From Nymphaea colorata (lineage: Eukaryota > Streptophyta > Magnoliopsida > Nymphaeales > Nymphaeaceae), in assembly GCF_008831285.2 (NCBI RefSeq), contig NC_045150.1, positions 9,250,001-9,314,000 on the forward strand: a stretch of 64,000 nucleotides of DNA, given 5' to 3'. Below are positions 1 to 13,046 of the stretch, piece after piece. The notes beneath the pieces were generated by a model that saw only the letters and a list, made by a program, of their open reading frames with translations, did no database searches and had not been told where the DNA came from. A program made the translations under genes and the position numbers. Numbering within the stretch: position 1 is the stretch's first letter; each line of letters begins with the position of its first letter.

Positions 1-2002
1 ATATATATATATATATATATAATCCAACCGTTAGTCTAATCATAGCTGCTCGATGTAATGAATTAGGTGTAGATGATTGAACATACTATTCGATGGCATC
101 TAATGATATAATGTGAGAGGAGAGGCAGAAAGGTTTCTTTGTCCAGGTTTGGATGAGAAATCCTCATGTCTCTCATAGCACACGACCCGATGTATTACAT
201 TAGGCAATCATAAATGGATAAAACTTTGGATGGCTGGAGGATTTCAGATATATATATATATATATAGAAATCAATTAAAAAAAAAGGTTTCATATAGATT
301 TTTAGATGCTAATGCATACAGTCGGATGGTTGTTCTTTTTTTTTCTTTTATATTAATAAAATTCATCACAAAAAGTTGCATTTCGTCGCTAAAAACGTTG
401 ATTAGCAATCACAAAAGCACTTTTTCCTATGGTTTTTAAGAGATAATTTTTTTTTTTTTTAAAAAAAAGGGAACAATCTGACCTGAAATTTCAATTCTCC
501 AATCAAGTATTATGGGGATCTCCTCTACTACCAACTACCACCACATGCAATGCATTGAGCAAAACACAGCTTACACACACACACATGCAATGCAGTCACC
601 ATGTTGGAACGTCATCATGAGGATGCAGTCCACTTCCAAGAACTGGGTCCATGTGGGTCTGGTCTGAGAAAAAATAAATGCCAAAGTGTGGTCAAAGGGG
701 GTCAAGCCCAGTAGGCCTGCCCCGCACCCACCCACCCAGCGAGGAGGAGTCAGGTTTGGATAAGCACGCCACATACCGATGGTCCCAAGTTCCCAGAACC
801 AGTATGTCCCAAGCAGTGTACGGATCGTTTAAAATTTTTTTTGGTGCAGCTGAAGCTACCAGATGTTGTAGAATTAAGTTACGGATGGCCGCTGTGCAGC
901 TCAAATTCTCCATCTTACGAAATTGAAAAATAATTTAAAAGTATTTTAAATTCATTTTAGAAAAAAAAAATAAAAACATAAAAACTTTAGAGTGTTGAAC
1001 ATCATGATCAATCGAGAAATATATCGTTTTGGATAAACTCACCAGAAAATTTGAAAGTATAACAAATTTTATTTTATTTTTCACACGCAATATTAGAAGA
1101 AGAAACTAGAACGTCAGTTTTTAATGTATCTGTTCATGGAGCTTTAGTTCGGACGTGGGGCCACGAATCTATCGGATCCAAACCGGGAAGCATTTCATAT
1201 TTATTAACCGTGGCATTTTCAAAACATCCGTGAAAAGAAATCTGGTGGCATTGTGTATTTTATTACTTGTTAAAATTAATTTTGTCTGGTCCGGAAGATG
1301 TGGCGTCCCAATGATGACAAGGACCTACATTGATTTTATTCCTACATATGTTTTTTGTCTTTTATATATATATATATATATATAAAGAAAACTGGTAGCT
1401 ACAAGACCTTATGCTATACTTGATGGGAATTGTTAGACCCATTGATTTTAAGAGTATCAAGTGCTAGAAATTATGACAAAAAAAAATGGAAATGTATTTG
1501 TATTTTGAAAAGACCGAAACATGCCTCAAAGGAGGCACAGATGTTGATTAAGAGAACTCATATGTTTTCTCCTTTTAAAGGTACTTCAGTCTCCCAAATA
1601 TACATCTAGATTATTATTATTATTATTTTTTACTTAATTTTCAATATATGATTTTGTTAAAATCAACATCCTAAAAAACTCCCCTCAAGTTTAGCATATG
1701 ACATATATATATATATTTAATTTTTACTTATTACTTATTAGTGTCCCCCTCTTACGTAATGAATTCATGTCCATAATACTTTACTTAAAGCCGAGACTAA
1801 TTGTCTACCAGTCCACGGTCAAAGCTATTGGAGGGTTGTTGTTTTAGAAAATGACAAGTCATAGAATTTAGCTGTGAAAAGCTGCAATTGTTTTTATAAA
1901 GTTGAAGATGATATAAAATAAATATTTATTTTTTTGTCTTTTTCATTGAAAAAATATGCACAATTGTTGAGCTATCTAACAAGCAGCCCATGTCAAATAA
2001 AC

Positions 2003-2492
2003 CTAGGGGCGGAGCCAGGATTTTTTTCAGGAGCGGGCCAAACAATCCAACCTCAAATCTGAGTATGGCCAAATTAAACTCAAATCTAAAAAATACAATG
2101 AACAACTAAAACTTTTTAATTTTTTCAATGTATTTTTTTTTTTCAAATAGTTGGGGTGGTTTAAAAACCCACGAATGAAAATATTCATTGAGAAGATTAC
2201 ACTGTTCATCTATTAAGTTGAAGAAGGTGAAGAATCGAATACATGAAATATGTCTATAGCTTCCAACTAAATATGGTGTCTGAATTTAGTTTTCCAAAAT
2301 GAGACGTAAGTATATAAATGTCGGATATAAATTCAGCCTTAAAAAATTAGAGTTAAATCCAAGAGACCCCCCCAAAAAAAACTTTTTTTTATATATTAAT
2401 GTTTCATAACAATTTTTCTCACTTATCCTTATAAATTTAAATTTTTTTGCATAGTGCACCACAGCTAGAATTTTCTGGATCCGCCTCTATAG
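2003..2492. mobile_element. CAGGGGCGGAGC-family element
   Basis: The left end CTAGGGGCGGAGCCAGGA and the right end, read inward CTATAGAGGCGGATCCAG, bracket 490 bp of AT-rich DNA without coding capacity. The interior shares CTCAAATCTGAGTA-like sequence with 37653-37778. No target duplication is visible. Confidence 0.45.
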
Positions 2493-2980
2493 ATATCTGA
2501 TTTAACTAAATTGGGTAAAAGCTGAGCCTCACTTGAATTCGAACATTTCACGTTCCCATTTACTTCATCGAAAGGAAAGCAACCAACGAAAATCGTGTTG
2601 CTCATAGACTCGATGAAGTGATGCAATAGAGGCACTTTACTCTGGATACCAACTTGCTTAAAAAAATGATTTTAAAAGAAGATATCTAGATGTTATTGGC
2701 CAAGGATTGTTAATGTCAAAAGAGTTTATTATATATATATATATATAAAAGAATGATAACTTTGGCTAATCAAAATTACTCAACCATCTAATCAAGATCA
2801 CTTATTTAAAGTAAATGAACTTTTGAGAAAAAACAATGAATAAAAGGTGTGAAGTAATATTAGAGATCGATAATGTCCTTACCTTACCTTTTTCTGTTTG
2901 TATTTTTGTTAACCGTTTATTTTGATAGATCAAATGACTCACATTATATAAGTGGGTGATTCTTATAAGCCAAAATCACC

Positions 2981-3005
2981 ACACACACATATATATATAA
3001 ATATA

Positions 3006-3040
<35 letters not shown>

Positions 3041-3041
3041 A
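2981..3041. repeat. Compound CA/TA/AAT microsatellite
   Basis: ACACACACA, then ATATAT, then about nine AAT units. Intergenic. Confidence 0.9.
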
Positions 3042-6000
3042 ATGTTTCCAGTGTAAGTACAATTGCTTTTACCAGTTTAGGAGTCAAGCCTGCAACAAAC
3101 AAAGAGTCGTTATTATTATGGCACGCGTTTGACAGCCAACATCAACTAAAAAGAATGGTGCTGTTGTTCCTGGAGGACTTTTTGCTATAGTGTTCGTATC
3201 TGGTACCTATTTCAATATCCCAAGCACAAATGGTGCGGAACACAAAGAACCGTCTATCATGAGAAACGGACGGCCAAGATTGATCTCAGAGTGCCTCCTC
3301 CTAGCTCCAGACACATGAAGTTCTTTTTCTCAATAGCGGCGATAGGAGTTTAGGGTTCAAGTACTATTGTTTACAAGCTCATCAGAATTTAAAACCTTGG
3401 TCGCACATGGGTAGTTCTAGAATCCACCTTCTTACTATCTTACATCACCACTCTAGTGGCGGAGCAAGAATTTTTTGGCCGGAATACCTTTAGTTTCGTA
3501 AAGGTGCCTCATGCATTGACCCATGATCATAATGTTAGGTGGAATCGAACTTATGACGGAACTTTTATCAACCGGTTAGCCAGCCGAACCAGCTGCTATG
3601 TATCATCATCAGAAAACATTTTTTGTGTGATTAAACTTATATCAAGATATAAGGGTTTTGCACTATATTTTTTAGTATTTTGAAAATATTTTTTACTCAT
3701 AAACTTTTTATTTAACAATACTTCTATCCGGGGCAGAGCAGACGATCAGATTCAACACCTCTGATTTTTCACTACACTGATTAGTTGGAAGAGTTGGTGC
3801 ACGTGAACCGGTGGAAGTTTTCAAAGGGGGCAGTCATGATTCAGGCCTCCCATGTACATCGCCCTTTTAGCAAAAGCTGAGCCATGTTGAGCCAGAAGAG
3901 AGAAGCACAGAGTCTTCACATCTTCCTTCCCTTTTTACCTCTTCCAATAAAGAAAAGAAAAGCCACTTCTCCTGCGACTAAACCCCAACTCAGCTCAGAA
4001 AGCAATCAGTCCTCTTAGCCACAGCCCTCTCCACAAAAGAGAGGAATGACCCACATGGGGATGCATAATGAGAAAGCCGTGCTCGAGTTCGGCCAGCTCA
4101 GGCTTGGCTAGAGTAACATATTTCTCGGGTCAAGCGGCCAGGTCGAGTTGAGCTTTCTAAGACAGAGTTCAAACTCAACTTGTTTAAGCTCGTGCCACTT
4201 GATTCATATATTTTTTTCTTTACATAAAAGTATTAAACCTTATAAAAAATTGACGATATATTCAAATTGAACTCAACTGTTTTATTGTTCGAGTTAGAGG
4301 GAGTTCGAATCGAGTCCGAGTCCAACTAGGATGAACTCACTATACATCCATAACCTCACTGAGAGTATGTGGGCATGGCACGCACCCACTAGAGTGGGAA
4401 GGAAGGAAAAGGGGGAGTGGGGAGACAGCAGGCATTTAATTCTGGGGGTGGGGACAGAAGCAGCAGCCTGCGGCAGGCCACCACTTGGTCGCCATGCAAG
4501 TTGCGGGACTAGTTAGTTGAGTTCCCCGAAAAGCACCGAGGGCGTTTCCGTCATTTCGCAACAACAGCCTCGAGCGAAAGGGGGGGGCCGGCAAGCCACC
4601 CTGCGCTTTTCGAATTTTAAAACGGGAAAAAAACCGACGCCCCGTTTTTCCCGACGGTGGTTTAAGGACGGGAAAAGCCGTTCTGGATGTAACGGTCCAA
4701 TGGCGAGGCCGCAGATGGAGATGGCCAGACGCGATCAGGCGGTAACGGGGGGTGTTTTCGTCATTTGACAGGGTCGAGGCCCTCATTCTCACGTGATTCG
4801 TGATTGATTCAGGTGTAACACTGTTCATGGGCCCCCACTCGCGCCTGATACTCATACCGCAGAGCGAGGGCGAACTCGTCATTTGGGAAGGGCCCTCCTC
4901 TGAATGTGGATCGGGTTTTTCCGGTTTGGAATCGAGATCCAGATCTAAAACGTAATTAAGCCCAATGGTGATCCCCACATCCTATACCTCATATGTGAAA
5001 GTCAGACCTAGACAGGACGTGAAGTGGGCTCGCCGGAGATCCCTAAGTTTCAGGCAATGGGAGAGCTGCGATCCAAAGGCTAAGGAGGAGTGCCACTCAA
5101 TTTTCGAAAAACTAATGATTATTTGCTTAAACACATAATCAATCTTAATTAAATAACAAAAAAAAAAACGAAAAACGAGAGTTCCGTACACTCGGCCGCT
5201 TCCAAGCAGAAGGAGGTCGCCGATTCGAGACTCGAGGTGTGTCGTTTGGTATAATCCCGGCTCGAGAAAATTTAAAACGAGATAATGATATGGGCAGGGA
5301 CGTCATTTGGAGAAGGGACAACAAGTAGGGGTGGAGCCCACCGAGCCTAGAGCCCACCGAACCCCGACCACTGGGCTCGGCGCGTTTTCCGGTGACGTCC
5401 GCGACCCCTTCGCAATCCCCAAGTCAAACCAAAACCGAGAGGAAACGCAGCGCTGGACCCGGGACCTCTTCGCTTTCCCTTCTTAACCTTTCGGAATAAA
5501 TAAAATTCCAAAAAGCACCTCGCCAACGGAGCGGTCCGGATTGGATCTCTCCGGCCCGACCCGCCCCCCAGCGCGTACGCACGGGACTGAGATGGACGGA
5601 TGATGGGCGTCCGGAGACCGTACGAATCTACGGTTAGGGGGATTCCAGTGCGTCGGATTTGCCACGTGGCGAACGGAATCGAGGCTTTCCAACGAACCCC
5701 GCGTGGAGGAGAGGCGGATCTCTCGCAATAATAACGACAATTAATTCCGTTGGAGGAAAAACCGGAATCTCTGGGATTCGGGCAGGCGAATCGGAAGGAG
5801 GCGGAACGACGACTCCGTCGGCCGGTTTAATTTTCTCCCACGCTTTTCTCCATTTTTCTCGCGGGCGTCTTAATCTCCAACTTATTCTCAGCGCGCGAAC
5901 GAGATTTTTCCCATGGGAAGAGAAAAACGAGTTTGACGCCAAAATTGTAGCCGCGTAAGAAAATTTCCATAGAAATTCATTCCTCTCAAGGAAACAAAAT

Positions 6001-6677
6001 CCACCCCCCAATCTTTTTAGGGGAAACAACTTCAGATTTATTTTCAAAAGAAAATATTTCACAGCATGCCATCTTTTCTCATCCTACATTTGCTTAGAAA
6101 ACTAGAACATTAAATATCTTCTGGAAAAAGAGTTGAGAATTCCAAAATCCAGTTGGGGAAATAAATGCCTTCCAAATCAATCTTAAACAACCTTCCAAAC
6201 ACTTTTCACACTACAATGCATGCCACCCAACCCAAGTTCTTTTAATGGTTTTTGCTTACTTTCAATTTCTAACACAAAGATGGCACTTTCCTTTTTATTA
6301 ATTAAACAATATAATAGGATTGCAAGTTCGGGAGCTGCTGCTGCTGCTGAATTATAAATTTAAAATACCAAAATAACTACAAAAAAGGAGGCGAAATGCA
6401 AACAAGAATCTTCATCCTTTCACTCAAGCAAAAGCCAAATAGCCAAACATCAACGACATTTTCACTCTAGAGATTAGATACATATTTTCGCAGGAGAAAG
6501 AAAAGAGAAAAGTGGGGAAAATTTTATGTTTGACGGGCCAAACAAAAAGGGGGGAAAATAAATAAACAAATAAAAGAAGAAAGGGGGGGAGTACTGGGAA
6601 AGAGGGAGACGACTCGTTGCGAATCGGTCGAGTCAAAACAAAACTGCCGGTACAGAGAGAAGAGACCCGGGACGCAG

Positions 6678-7778
6678 TTAGACGGACGCCTGGGGAGGAG
6701 GGGTGGCGAGGAAGGCGTCGGAAGAAAAGAAATCGCCGATCTCGAACGAGCACTTGTCCACAAGGCAGTCGGCCCATGGCGAGGGAATCGGCGACCACGA
6801 CCCCACATCGGCGAGGAGGGCATCGCTGAACTCCTCCGGGTCGAACTCGCCGAAGAGACCGGCCTCGTCGCCGCCCAAGTCCAGGAAGCCTCCCGGCGAG
6901 AATGGCAAGTCGAACGGGAAGGTATCGCCTGCATCCGGCCATTCCGCCTGGCCGCCAGCAATGCCGTCGACCTCCTCTCCCTTCGAGGGTTTCTGCTCGT
7001 CGGAAGAGTTGCAACACCGGAGCACGGACGTAGGGGAAGAGAGGTCCAAGAGCTCCTCTCCCGAGTCGTAACCCGATACGCTGGTGGGATTCGTCTCAAT
7101 ATCGGTTTTCGCAGGCGTTGACTCGGGCGTCGTAGTGGCGGTGACGGTGGTGGCCATGGTGGTGGTTGTCGTTTTGATGGTGGGGGTGAAGTTGGTCATA
7201 GCGTCGGGGCCCCGGAGCTGTATCGCGGCGTTGTCGTAGACCTTGGCGGCCTCCTCGGCGGTGTCATAGGTGCCGAGCCAGAGGCGGACGCGACGAGACG
7301 GGTCCCGGATCTCGGCCGCCCATTTCCCCCACGGTCGCTGCCGGACGCCTCGGAACTTCCGGCCGCTCGAGGAGTTGCCGGAAGCGGAACCCTTTGGCCG
7401 TCGCCTCGCCTTCGAGTCGGATAGCTTGCCATTTTTCTTCTTGCCACCAAAAGGGACCGCGACGCCAGATGTGGAGAGAGCCGCTGTGGTAGATAGGCTG
7501 GAGGACGAGCACGAGGTCTGCAGGTCGATCTCGTGGACGTAGCGCTTCACTCGGTGTTGCCAAAAAGAGAAGAACTCTTCCTCGTCGCTGGATGAGTCCG
7601 TGGCGTCCGCGTCGGTAACGATGAGGCGCACGAGCTTCGGAGCAACGGTGTCGGCCGAACTCCGACGGTCTCCGGTGGTGGTTCTCGACTTCCCGGCCGC
7701 CGCCCTCGCTACTACTTTATGGGACCTCGACCGGTGCTCCGTGTACTTAACAGGGGGGAAAATCGAGCAGTCCATCAT
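6678..7778 (-). CDS. CRF: CRF-type AP2/ERF transcription factor
   Basis: A nuclear DNA-binding protein of the cytokinin response factor clade (ERF group VI), 366 aa, coding part intronless. The start is the ATG at 7778, because the reading frame upstream looks like leader and the CRF-type N-terminus begins just after it; an in-frame ATG at 7775 is equally possible. Domains: TEH motif at residues 13-15; CRF domain [19 protein letters not shown] at about 47-65; AP2/ERF domain at about 141-197, with WAAEIRDP and the Ala/Asp pair typical of ERF rather than DREB proteins; SPTSVL at 248-253, the putative phosphorylation motif of CRFs. The C-terminus is acidic and rich in Phe, Asp and Pro, consistent with activation. 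Family knowledge: CRFs bind GCC-box DNA, and several are cytokinin-induced. A possible AATAAA polyadenylation signal lies at 6294-6299 (minus strand). The clade is secure; the orthologue number is not assignable. Confidence 0.95.
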   Translation of the reverse strand: MMDCSIFPPVKYTEHRSRSHKVVARAAAGKSRTTTGDRRSSADTVAPKLVRLIVTDADATDSSSDEEEFFSFWQHRVKRYVHEIDLQTSCSSSSLSTTAALSTSGVAVPFGGKKKNGKLSDSKARRRPKGSASGNSSSGRKFRGVRQRPWGKWAAEIRDPSRRVRLWLGTYDTAEEAAKVYDNAAIQLRGPDAMTNFTPTIKTTTTTMATTVTATTTPESTPAKTDIETNPTSVSGYDSGEELLDLSSPTSVLRCCNSSDEQKPSKGEEVDGIAGGQAEWPDAGDTFPFDLPFSPGGFLDLGGDEAGLFGEFDPEEFSDALLADVGSWSPIPSPWADCLVDKCSFEIGDFFSSDAFLATPPPQASV

Positions 7779-7850
7779 CTTTGTCGATAGTGGTTCAGAT
7801 TGATGAGGCTTCCCGCACTGGCATTGCTTGAAAGGAATCCTACTTCCTTC

Positions 7851-8766
7851 CTGAACTCCACCAGCAAGAGAGGGGAAAAAATGAACAAACAAGTTAATAT
7901 GGAAACAGGAAACCCCAGAAGTGAACTTCATAAAAGAAAGCATCTCCCACTCTCCGGCCTCTGAGAGTGGGTTTTTGGGGGAGAAACAAAAGGCGGGAGG
8001 TTTGTGCTAATTCCTGAAGGGGAGGATAAGGAGAAGTTCCCGACTGGATGGGACGCCTTGGGGTTTACAAGGGGATAAAGAATGACAGGGACGTTACCAT
8101 TCCTTGTGAGGGACCAAACACAAGAAAGAAACAAAAAAAATTAAGAGCACCTAAGGAAAAGAAGGGAGAATGGACCGAGAAGCTCATAACTCCAGCCAGT
8201 TTCTTTCGAACGACCACCGGCGAGTTTTTCGCCGGTAAAAGTGCGTTCAGTCACGTCTAGTATTCAATCTGATGAACACTCGGTATACCTTGGGAGCCCA
8301 TCCCTTAAGAGAGTGTCTGTACTCGTATATACCGGCAGCATCTCCTTTTACGAGAGATATTGTCCGCCACTGCAGGAAGGGATGGCCATCCCAAATGGCA
8401 AGAAGAGGACGCTACACAGGGAGCGTGCAAAGAAAGGAAGCAGAGAGAGAAAGGGAGAGGGGAGCAAAGCAACCGTCGGAATAGTTGGCACGGACAAGGA
8501 CTATAGCGACGCCAGTAAGAGAGTCCAGTACTACTTCGAGATTCGTACTGGAAGCGTGCAGAAGAAGAAGCAGTGAGAGAGAGAGAGAGAGAGACAGTTA
8601 CTACTTTGGGAGCAACAGACGAAAGAACAGCGGGAACTTTTCGAGGACAGAGCAGCATATTTCTGGCAAGTTTTCCGGCGACCATGAAGGAGAGACAGAC
8701 AGAGAGAGAGCTTGAGAGCGTAGCAGACATTCTCGGTGGAGGAAGGAGGCCCGTTCTTAATCTTAC
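7851..8766 (-). other. Probable 5'UTR intron of the CRF gene
   Basis: On the minus strand a strong plant donor, GCAG then GTAAGA, occurs at 8766. A pyrimidine-rich tract ends in an acceptor, GTTCAG, at 7851, 72 bases before the CRF start codon. Together with the TATA box at 9008-9015 this gives a short leader exon, a 916-bp intron and a leader remainder. The intron contains a (GA)n tract near 8576-8594. This is inferred from splice consensus only; an unspliced long leader is the alternative. Confidence 0.45.
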
Positions 8767-9007
8767 CTGCTCTTCCGAAGGACCGTCGCAACAGTTGCCA
8801 AACACAGAGCTTCAAAAGTGAAAGAAGGCGACTCTCCCAAAAGCCGGAGCACCTCGGCGAGAGAAAGAAGGAAAGTCCTTTCCGTGGGAAGAAAAAATCC
8901 CGGCGCACTTTTCCGGCCGAGCGCAATGAAAAGCGGAATTTTCTCTGTCCAGAGGGTTCAGTTGCGAAAGGACGGAGGGAGAGCGAGAGAAGGGACGATA
9001 GAGCGCC

Positions 9008-9015
9008 CTTTTATA
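9008..9015 (-). promoter_or_regulatory. TATA box, CRF promoter
   Basis: The minus strand reads TATAAAAG in a GC-rich context upstream of the GA/CT-rich CRF leader. A transcription start about 25-30 bases downstream (near 8980) would place the whole CT-rich leader in the transcript. Confidence 0.5.
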
Positions 9016-9361
9016 GAACTGCCCGATGAAGCCCGTACTCTCCTCCTCACGGATTTGCCCCTACGCTTAACCTCTAACGACACCTATTCCCAACGCGGGG
9101 CCAGACCCAACATTAGGGCTATATTTGTCACTTCAGATGCAAATTCTGCTCGCCCCGCCACTTTCCTAAAATCACTCCGACGTCCTCAGCAGTCAGCACC
9201 GCCGGGTTGAAGCGGGCCTTCAGGGACGCAGTGGCCATTCCCGACCAAAGGTAGGGGCAGAATCGGCAATTCAGGTAAATGACCTTTTTGTCCCCGGACC
9301 GGGGGGGAAGGGGGTGCGTCAAACGATCCGCCGCTTAAGGGAAGACCTGTCACCTCTTAGC

Positions 9362-9494
9362 CACGTGTCTGGTTGCGTAGACATCCTCGCCGGAAACCGG
9401 CCAATCGACGGCCGTCCGGCGAGCTGAGCCAGGCGGCCGGAAGGGTGGCTCTGCCTCGTGCGTCGTGCCAGCCAGGCACGGCCCCGCTCACGTG
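9362..9494. promoter_or_regulatory. Two G-box cores upstream of the CRF gene
   Basis: Palindromic CACGTG cores lie at 9362-9367 and 9489-9494, about 350 and 480 bp upstream of the CRF TATA box. TTGACC-type W-box cores occur nearby (about 9531 and 9572). These are candidate bZIP/bHLH and WRKY sites; occupancy is not shown by sequence. Confidence 0.3.
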
Positions 9495-12400
9495 CGGGAA
9501 GGGGATCGGCCGGAATGCCGTTAAAACTGACGGTCAAATCGTCGGCTTGGAAACCACGTCAGATGGCTTTTGACCGGTAAATCGTAAATTAGCCACCGAA
9601 CTTCTTTCTACCTTTCCCCTATTTTACCTCTTTTTCCCAAAACACCCCTGTCTTCTACCATTTCTTTAATTCCCACAGGATATGGAAGAAGAGCTCCACT
9701 CGGTGGGACTCCAACGGAAGGGCGTTCAGGTCTTTTCACTCGTAAAGATTAAAAAAATCTCCGGCGAGGTGCGGTTTGGTAGATGACGAGAATGAACGGG
9801 CGCGTTCGTTTTTTGGTAGGTAACACGCGTGTCATTGCAGTAATTGATTAAGGGTAGTTGCGTAAATTGCTTTCCCCGGTGACTTTTTTTTACTGGGTTT
9901 AGTGTTATTATTTATTATTTTAACAGCTTGGCTGTGAGTCGGTGAGCGCCTCGATCGACTCGAGACCACCGAGTTCGTTTTTGTACGTCCATTCTCCCCC
10001 ACATGCGCTCAGACCCTCCTCTTTGCCTTTTCCTCAATGACCACACTGTCCCCCGCAACTTTTACCGTGGGTAAAAAGTAAAACAGGGCGCACACGAGTC
10101 GGACCAAGGTAGATCCGTATCCGAACCCGATCCTAAGCTGAAATCGTGCTTCCAAACGGCTTCGAACGTTTTGTTTCCAAAACCATCGGAAATATTCTCT
10201 CCCCTCAAAAAACAATGCAGTTTTTCAGTACTTGCTACACTACAAATACGCATTTGATTGATCATAAGAAGGCACACAAATGTTATTTGAATGAATAGGA
10301 TAAGTATTTTGAAGTTTTTTTTCATAAAAAAACCTTGCCGTTTAAAACTTCGAAACGTTATTCGGGACTATGCACAAAACCAATGTTTGATAAGCGACTG
10401 CTTAAAAAGAAATTGACAGTAAAATTTGTACAATATTTAAAAAGGTAATTTTCTTTAGCTAATGAGTGTTTTGATTGGCCGATACCATTCCTTTTGATTG
10501 AATCTCAAGCGCTTAGGCGGCAAAGCAAAAGTTTTTCTCATGTATTTTCACGCTTTGAAAAACTTTCCCAGGAAAACGAGTCCATCTGCTCGGTTGTGAA
10601 AAGCGCCAAGCTGACCACCCATTGACTGAGTTACAGTCTTATGTCTGGGCCCGTTTTATGAACTTGGCAGGAATGGGTCCCGGTCTGATCCGATTCCTAG
10701 TCAAGAACAGCTCATCTTTCTTTGCCCCAACCACGCCCCATGGGGTCCAGATCTGATATCCAACAACCAATTATATCGGTCCCATTTAAAAAGGAAAGCG
10801 CGACTCCAATGATATGTGATTTGATGAGGCAATACAGCCGGACACAAACACGACTGTTTTGCCTTTTCGACGACAAGGGTTTATAAATTTGATGCATTTT
10901 GGGGAGCACCAAATTTAGAAACAATATTTAATACCAATGGTCGCATGAGATGCGTTCTCTAAATTTGTACATATTTGCTTTTAAATGAGCTTACCCCCAC
11001 GCTATGCACTTTACCCATATGCTCATTTCGAGTTAAATTACAATTAAGTTGGTTTCAGAGAAATTGAAGATTTCTTACAAAATTGAAACAATTGTTCTTG
11101 AACGGCCAAAACCACCCTTAAACAATGATTATCGACCGATTTAGTTGCGTAATTAAGTCTCGATCGATTGAAAGCAAACACGTGGTTCGCGTGTGTTGTC
11201 GACGGATAAATAATCTGCGTCGAACACATGATACACATGTGCCGAATAAACTGAGACATATTTAGTGCTAGAATGAGATACCCAGCTTCATTTAATCTCA
11301 CATTATTCGAATTAATTCGAAGTGATTATGGTCAAGGTTCTGATATGGCAATCGAATTTGTCCTGAATTCCGGTGATTATGATCAAATCTAATATCTATC
11401 AACCTGTCATTGTTTGGAGATGCAATTTCTTTCGAGAGAAATTTGAAGGGCGTTGCAGTTGCAATCAAACATTCATGTCTGCAGAATTCCTTTGTACTTT
11501 CCACATCTGAAAAGATTTTGGCATATTTAAGGCTTGGGGTGGCATCTGGTGCCGGCGTAGCTGGCGAACTTAAAAGAGCTCTGCACAGATCAGTCCAGGC
11601 TCGGTGGCACAAAAAGTACAGCACAGCTCAACCCGATCGAGCCCGAAACTGACCATGGTGCGCTTGGTTTCCTCCAAGATGCCCAATCACTAAAACCAGA
11701 CCATGACCAACCCGGCCTAGCTCATGGCTGGGCATCGACTCGCAACGTAACCACCAAGTTGTGCTCTGTGTATGTGTGCTTATATTAGGATGAAAAACAA
11801 TGTTAAATTGTTTGATAATCTCTTAAGGTGTTGTTCTAAGTAGGGATGTTTGTCAAGGGACCGGATTCGAATCGGAAGCACCTTTAACCACATCTGCTTT
11901 TTCGGACATTCACATTCAAATAAATCTGAAGCCGAAACCCAATTTCACAATTCGAATCTGTTTCAAATCCAAATTTTACATTTATATTCAAATCCGAATC
12001 TCAATTTTGAATTGAATCTGGCTTATTTTCAAAATTTAAGAACACTAGCAAAGACAAAAATTTTATTTTATAATTTTTTGAGATTTAAGAACACTATGTA
12101 TAAACAACCATATATATGAAATTATTGACATAAAAATAAGTAACGTTTACGAGGCTGGTGTGGGCAGCTGCCCACACTCGTGGCTCTACTGGTACAAATT
12201 GCCACGGCTAGCGGTAATGTCATGGGAAAGGGGAGATACATTTAAGAAGTAAATAAATGGAAGAGATACGGCTTGGTGAGTAGTGGTGGAGAAGAGAGAG
12301 AAAGACAAAAGAGAAAGAAGTTGCAGTAGGGAGGGGCAGCCTAGTCATTATGGCGGGGAAGGCAGTGAGGGGGCACGAGGGGGAAGGGGCGGCAAACACG

Positions 12401-12879
12401 CCTACTTTTTCGCCAACGAAACCAACTTCTTTGCTTTTTAAGTGCCACTGCCCCACTCTGCCCCCCACTCTCTCTCTCCTTCGGCTCCCCAATCAAGAAA
12501 GAGAACACCCCAAATCACTGCCGACAAGCAGCAGTCTCTTTCTCTCTCTACCCTACTTGGACGGCAGGGGCAGCTGCCCCCCTGTCGAAAGGAGCCCCAA
12601 GAAAGGACACTGGAAAGAAGAAAGTTCTCCTCCAACACTTAACCAACAGTAACAGAGCACTCCAAAATCTGGCTCTCAGAACTTAACTTAGATCTTTGCC
12701 ATTTAAATGAGTTGGTACTTGCATCTTCCCTTGCTTTCCTTCCTTTGCCAATCAAAGGGTGAAGTAACGAGCCAAGCAACAGCCACTCCACTCTGGAGTA
12801 TTAATTATCCAGAGAGTAAGTGTAAGTCACACATTTAGTAGCACCATTTTTTTCTTTGCGTCAGTGAATCATGCAGACT

Positions 12880-13046
12880 CAGGGTGGAGTTAGAAATTTT
12901 TGGTTGTAGAGTCAGAATTATAGTTTCAAAATCTTTACAAGGCAGCCAAAATATAATTTTTCAATTTTTATATATAAGTTGAAGCAGAACTTTTTTACAT
13001 GTAAAATTTATTTACTTTCGGCCTTTGTCGGCTGCTGACTCCACAA
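12880..13046. mobile_element. CAGGGGCGGAGC-family element
   Basis: It begins CAGGGTGGAGTTAGAA and ends in GACTCCACA. The interior (ATATAATTTTTCAATTTTT, TTTTTTACATGTAAAATTT) matches the copy at 56625-56781. The right boundary is approximate. Confidence 0.4.

Larger units (their letters stand above)
1..6290. other. Intergenic, repeat-rich; no gene seen
   Basis: AT-rich DNA with microsatellites (1-20, 2981-3041), hAT-like debris (2003-2492, about 3452) and CTCGAG phrases (4075-4330). From about 4440 to 5960 it is GC- and CpG-richer with four CGTCATTT phrases. Open frames here on both strands (for example about 4436-4978 and 5634-6062, minus) have no recognisable domain or start context. Confidence 0.6.

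Noticed and set aside
4436-4978. 180-codon open frame, minus strand
   Set aside because: No domain, low-complexity GC-driven openness, and it includes the repeated CGTCATTT phrases; nothing supports a protein.
5634-6062. 142-codon minus-strand frame
   Set aside because: No family resemblance; it begins in AT-rich DNA and ends in the CpG island with a mixed composition.
6424-7099. Two long frames (197 and 191 codons) on the CRF strand and a 122-codon frame opposite
   Set aside because: They are out-of-frame shadows of the GC-rich CRF coding sequence and its 3'UTR; only the AP2 frame has family motifs.
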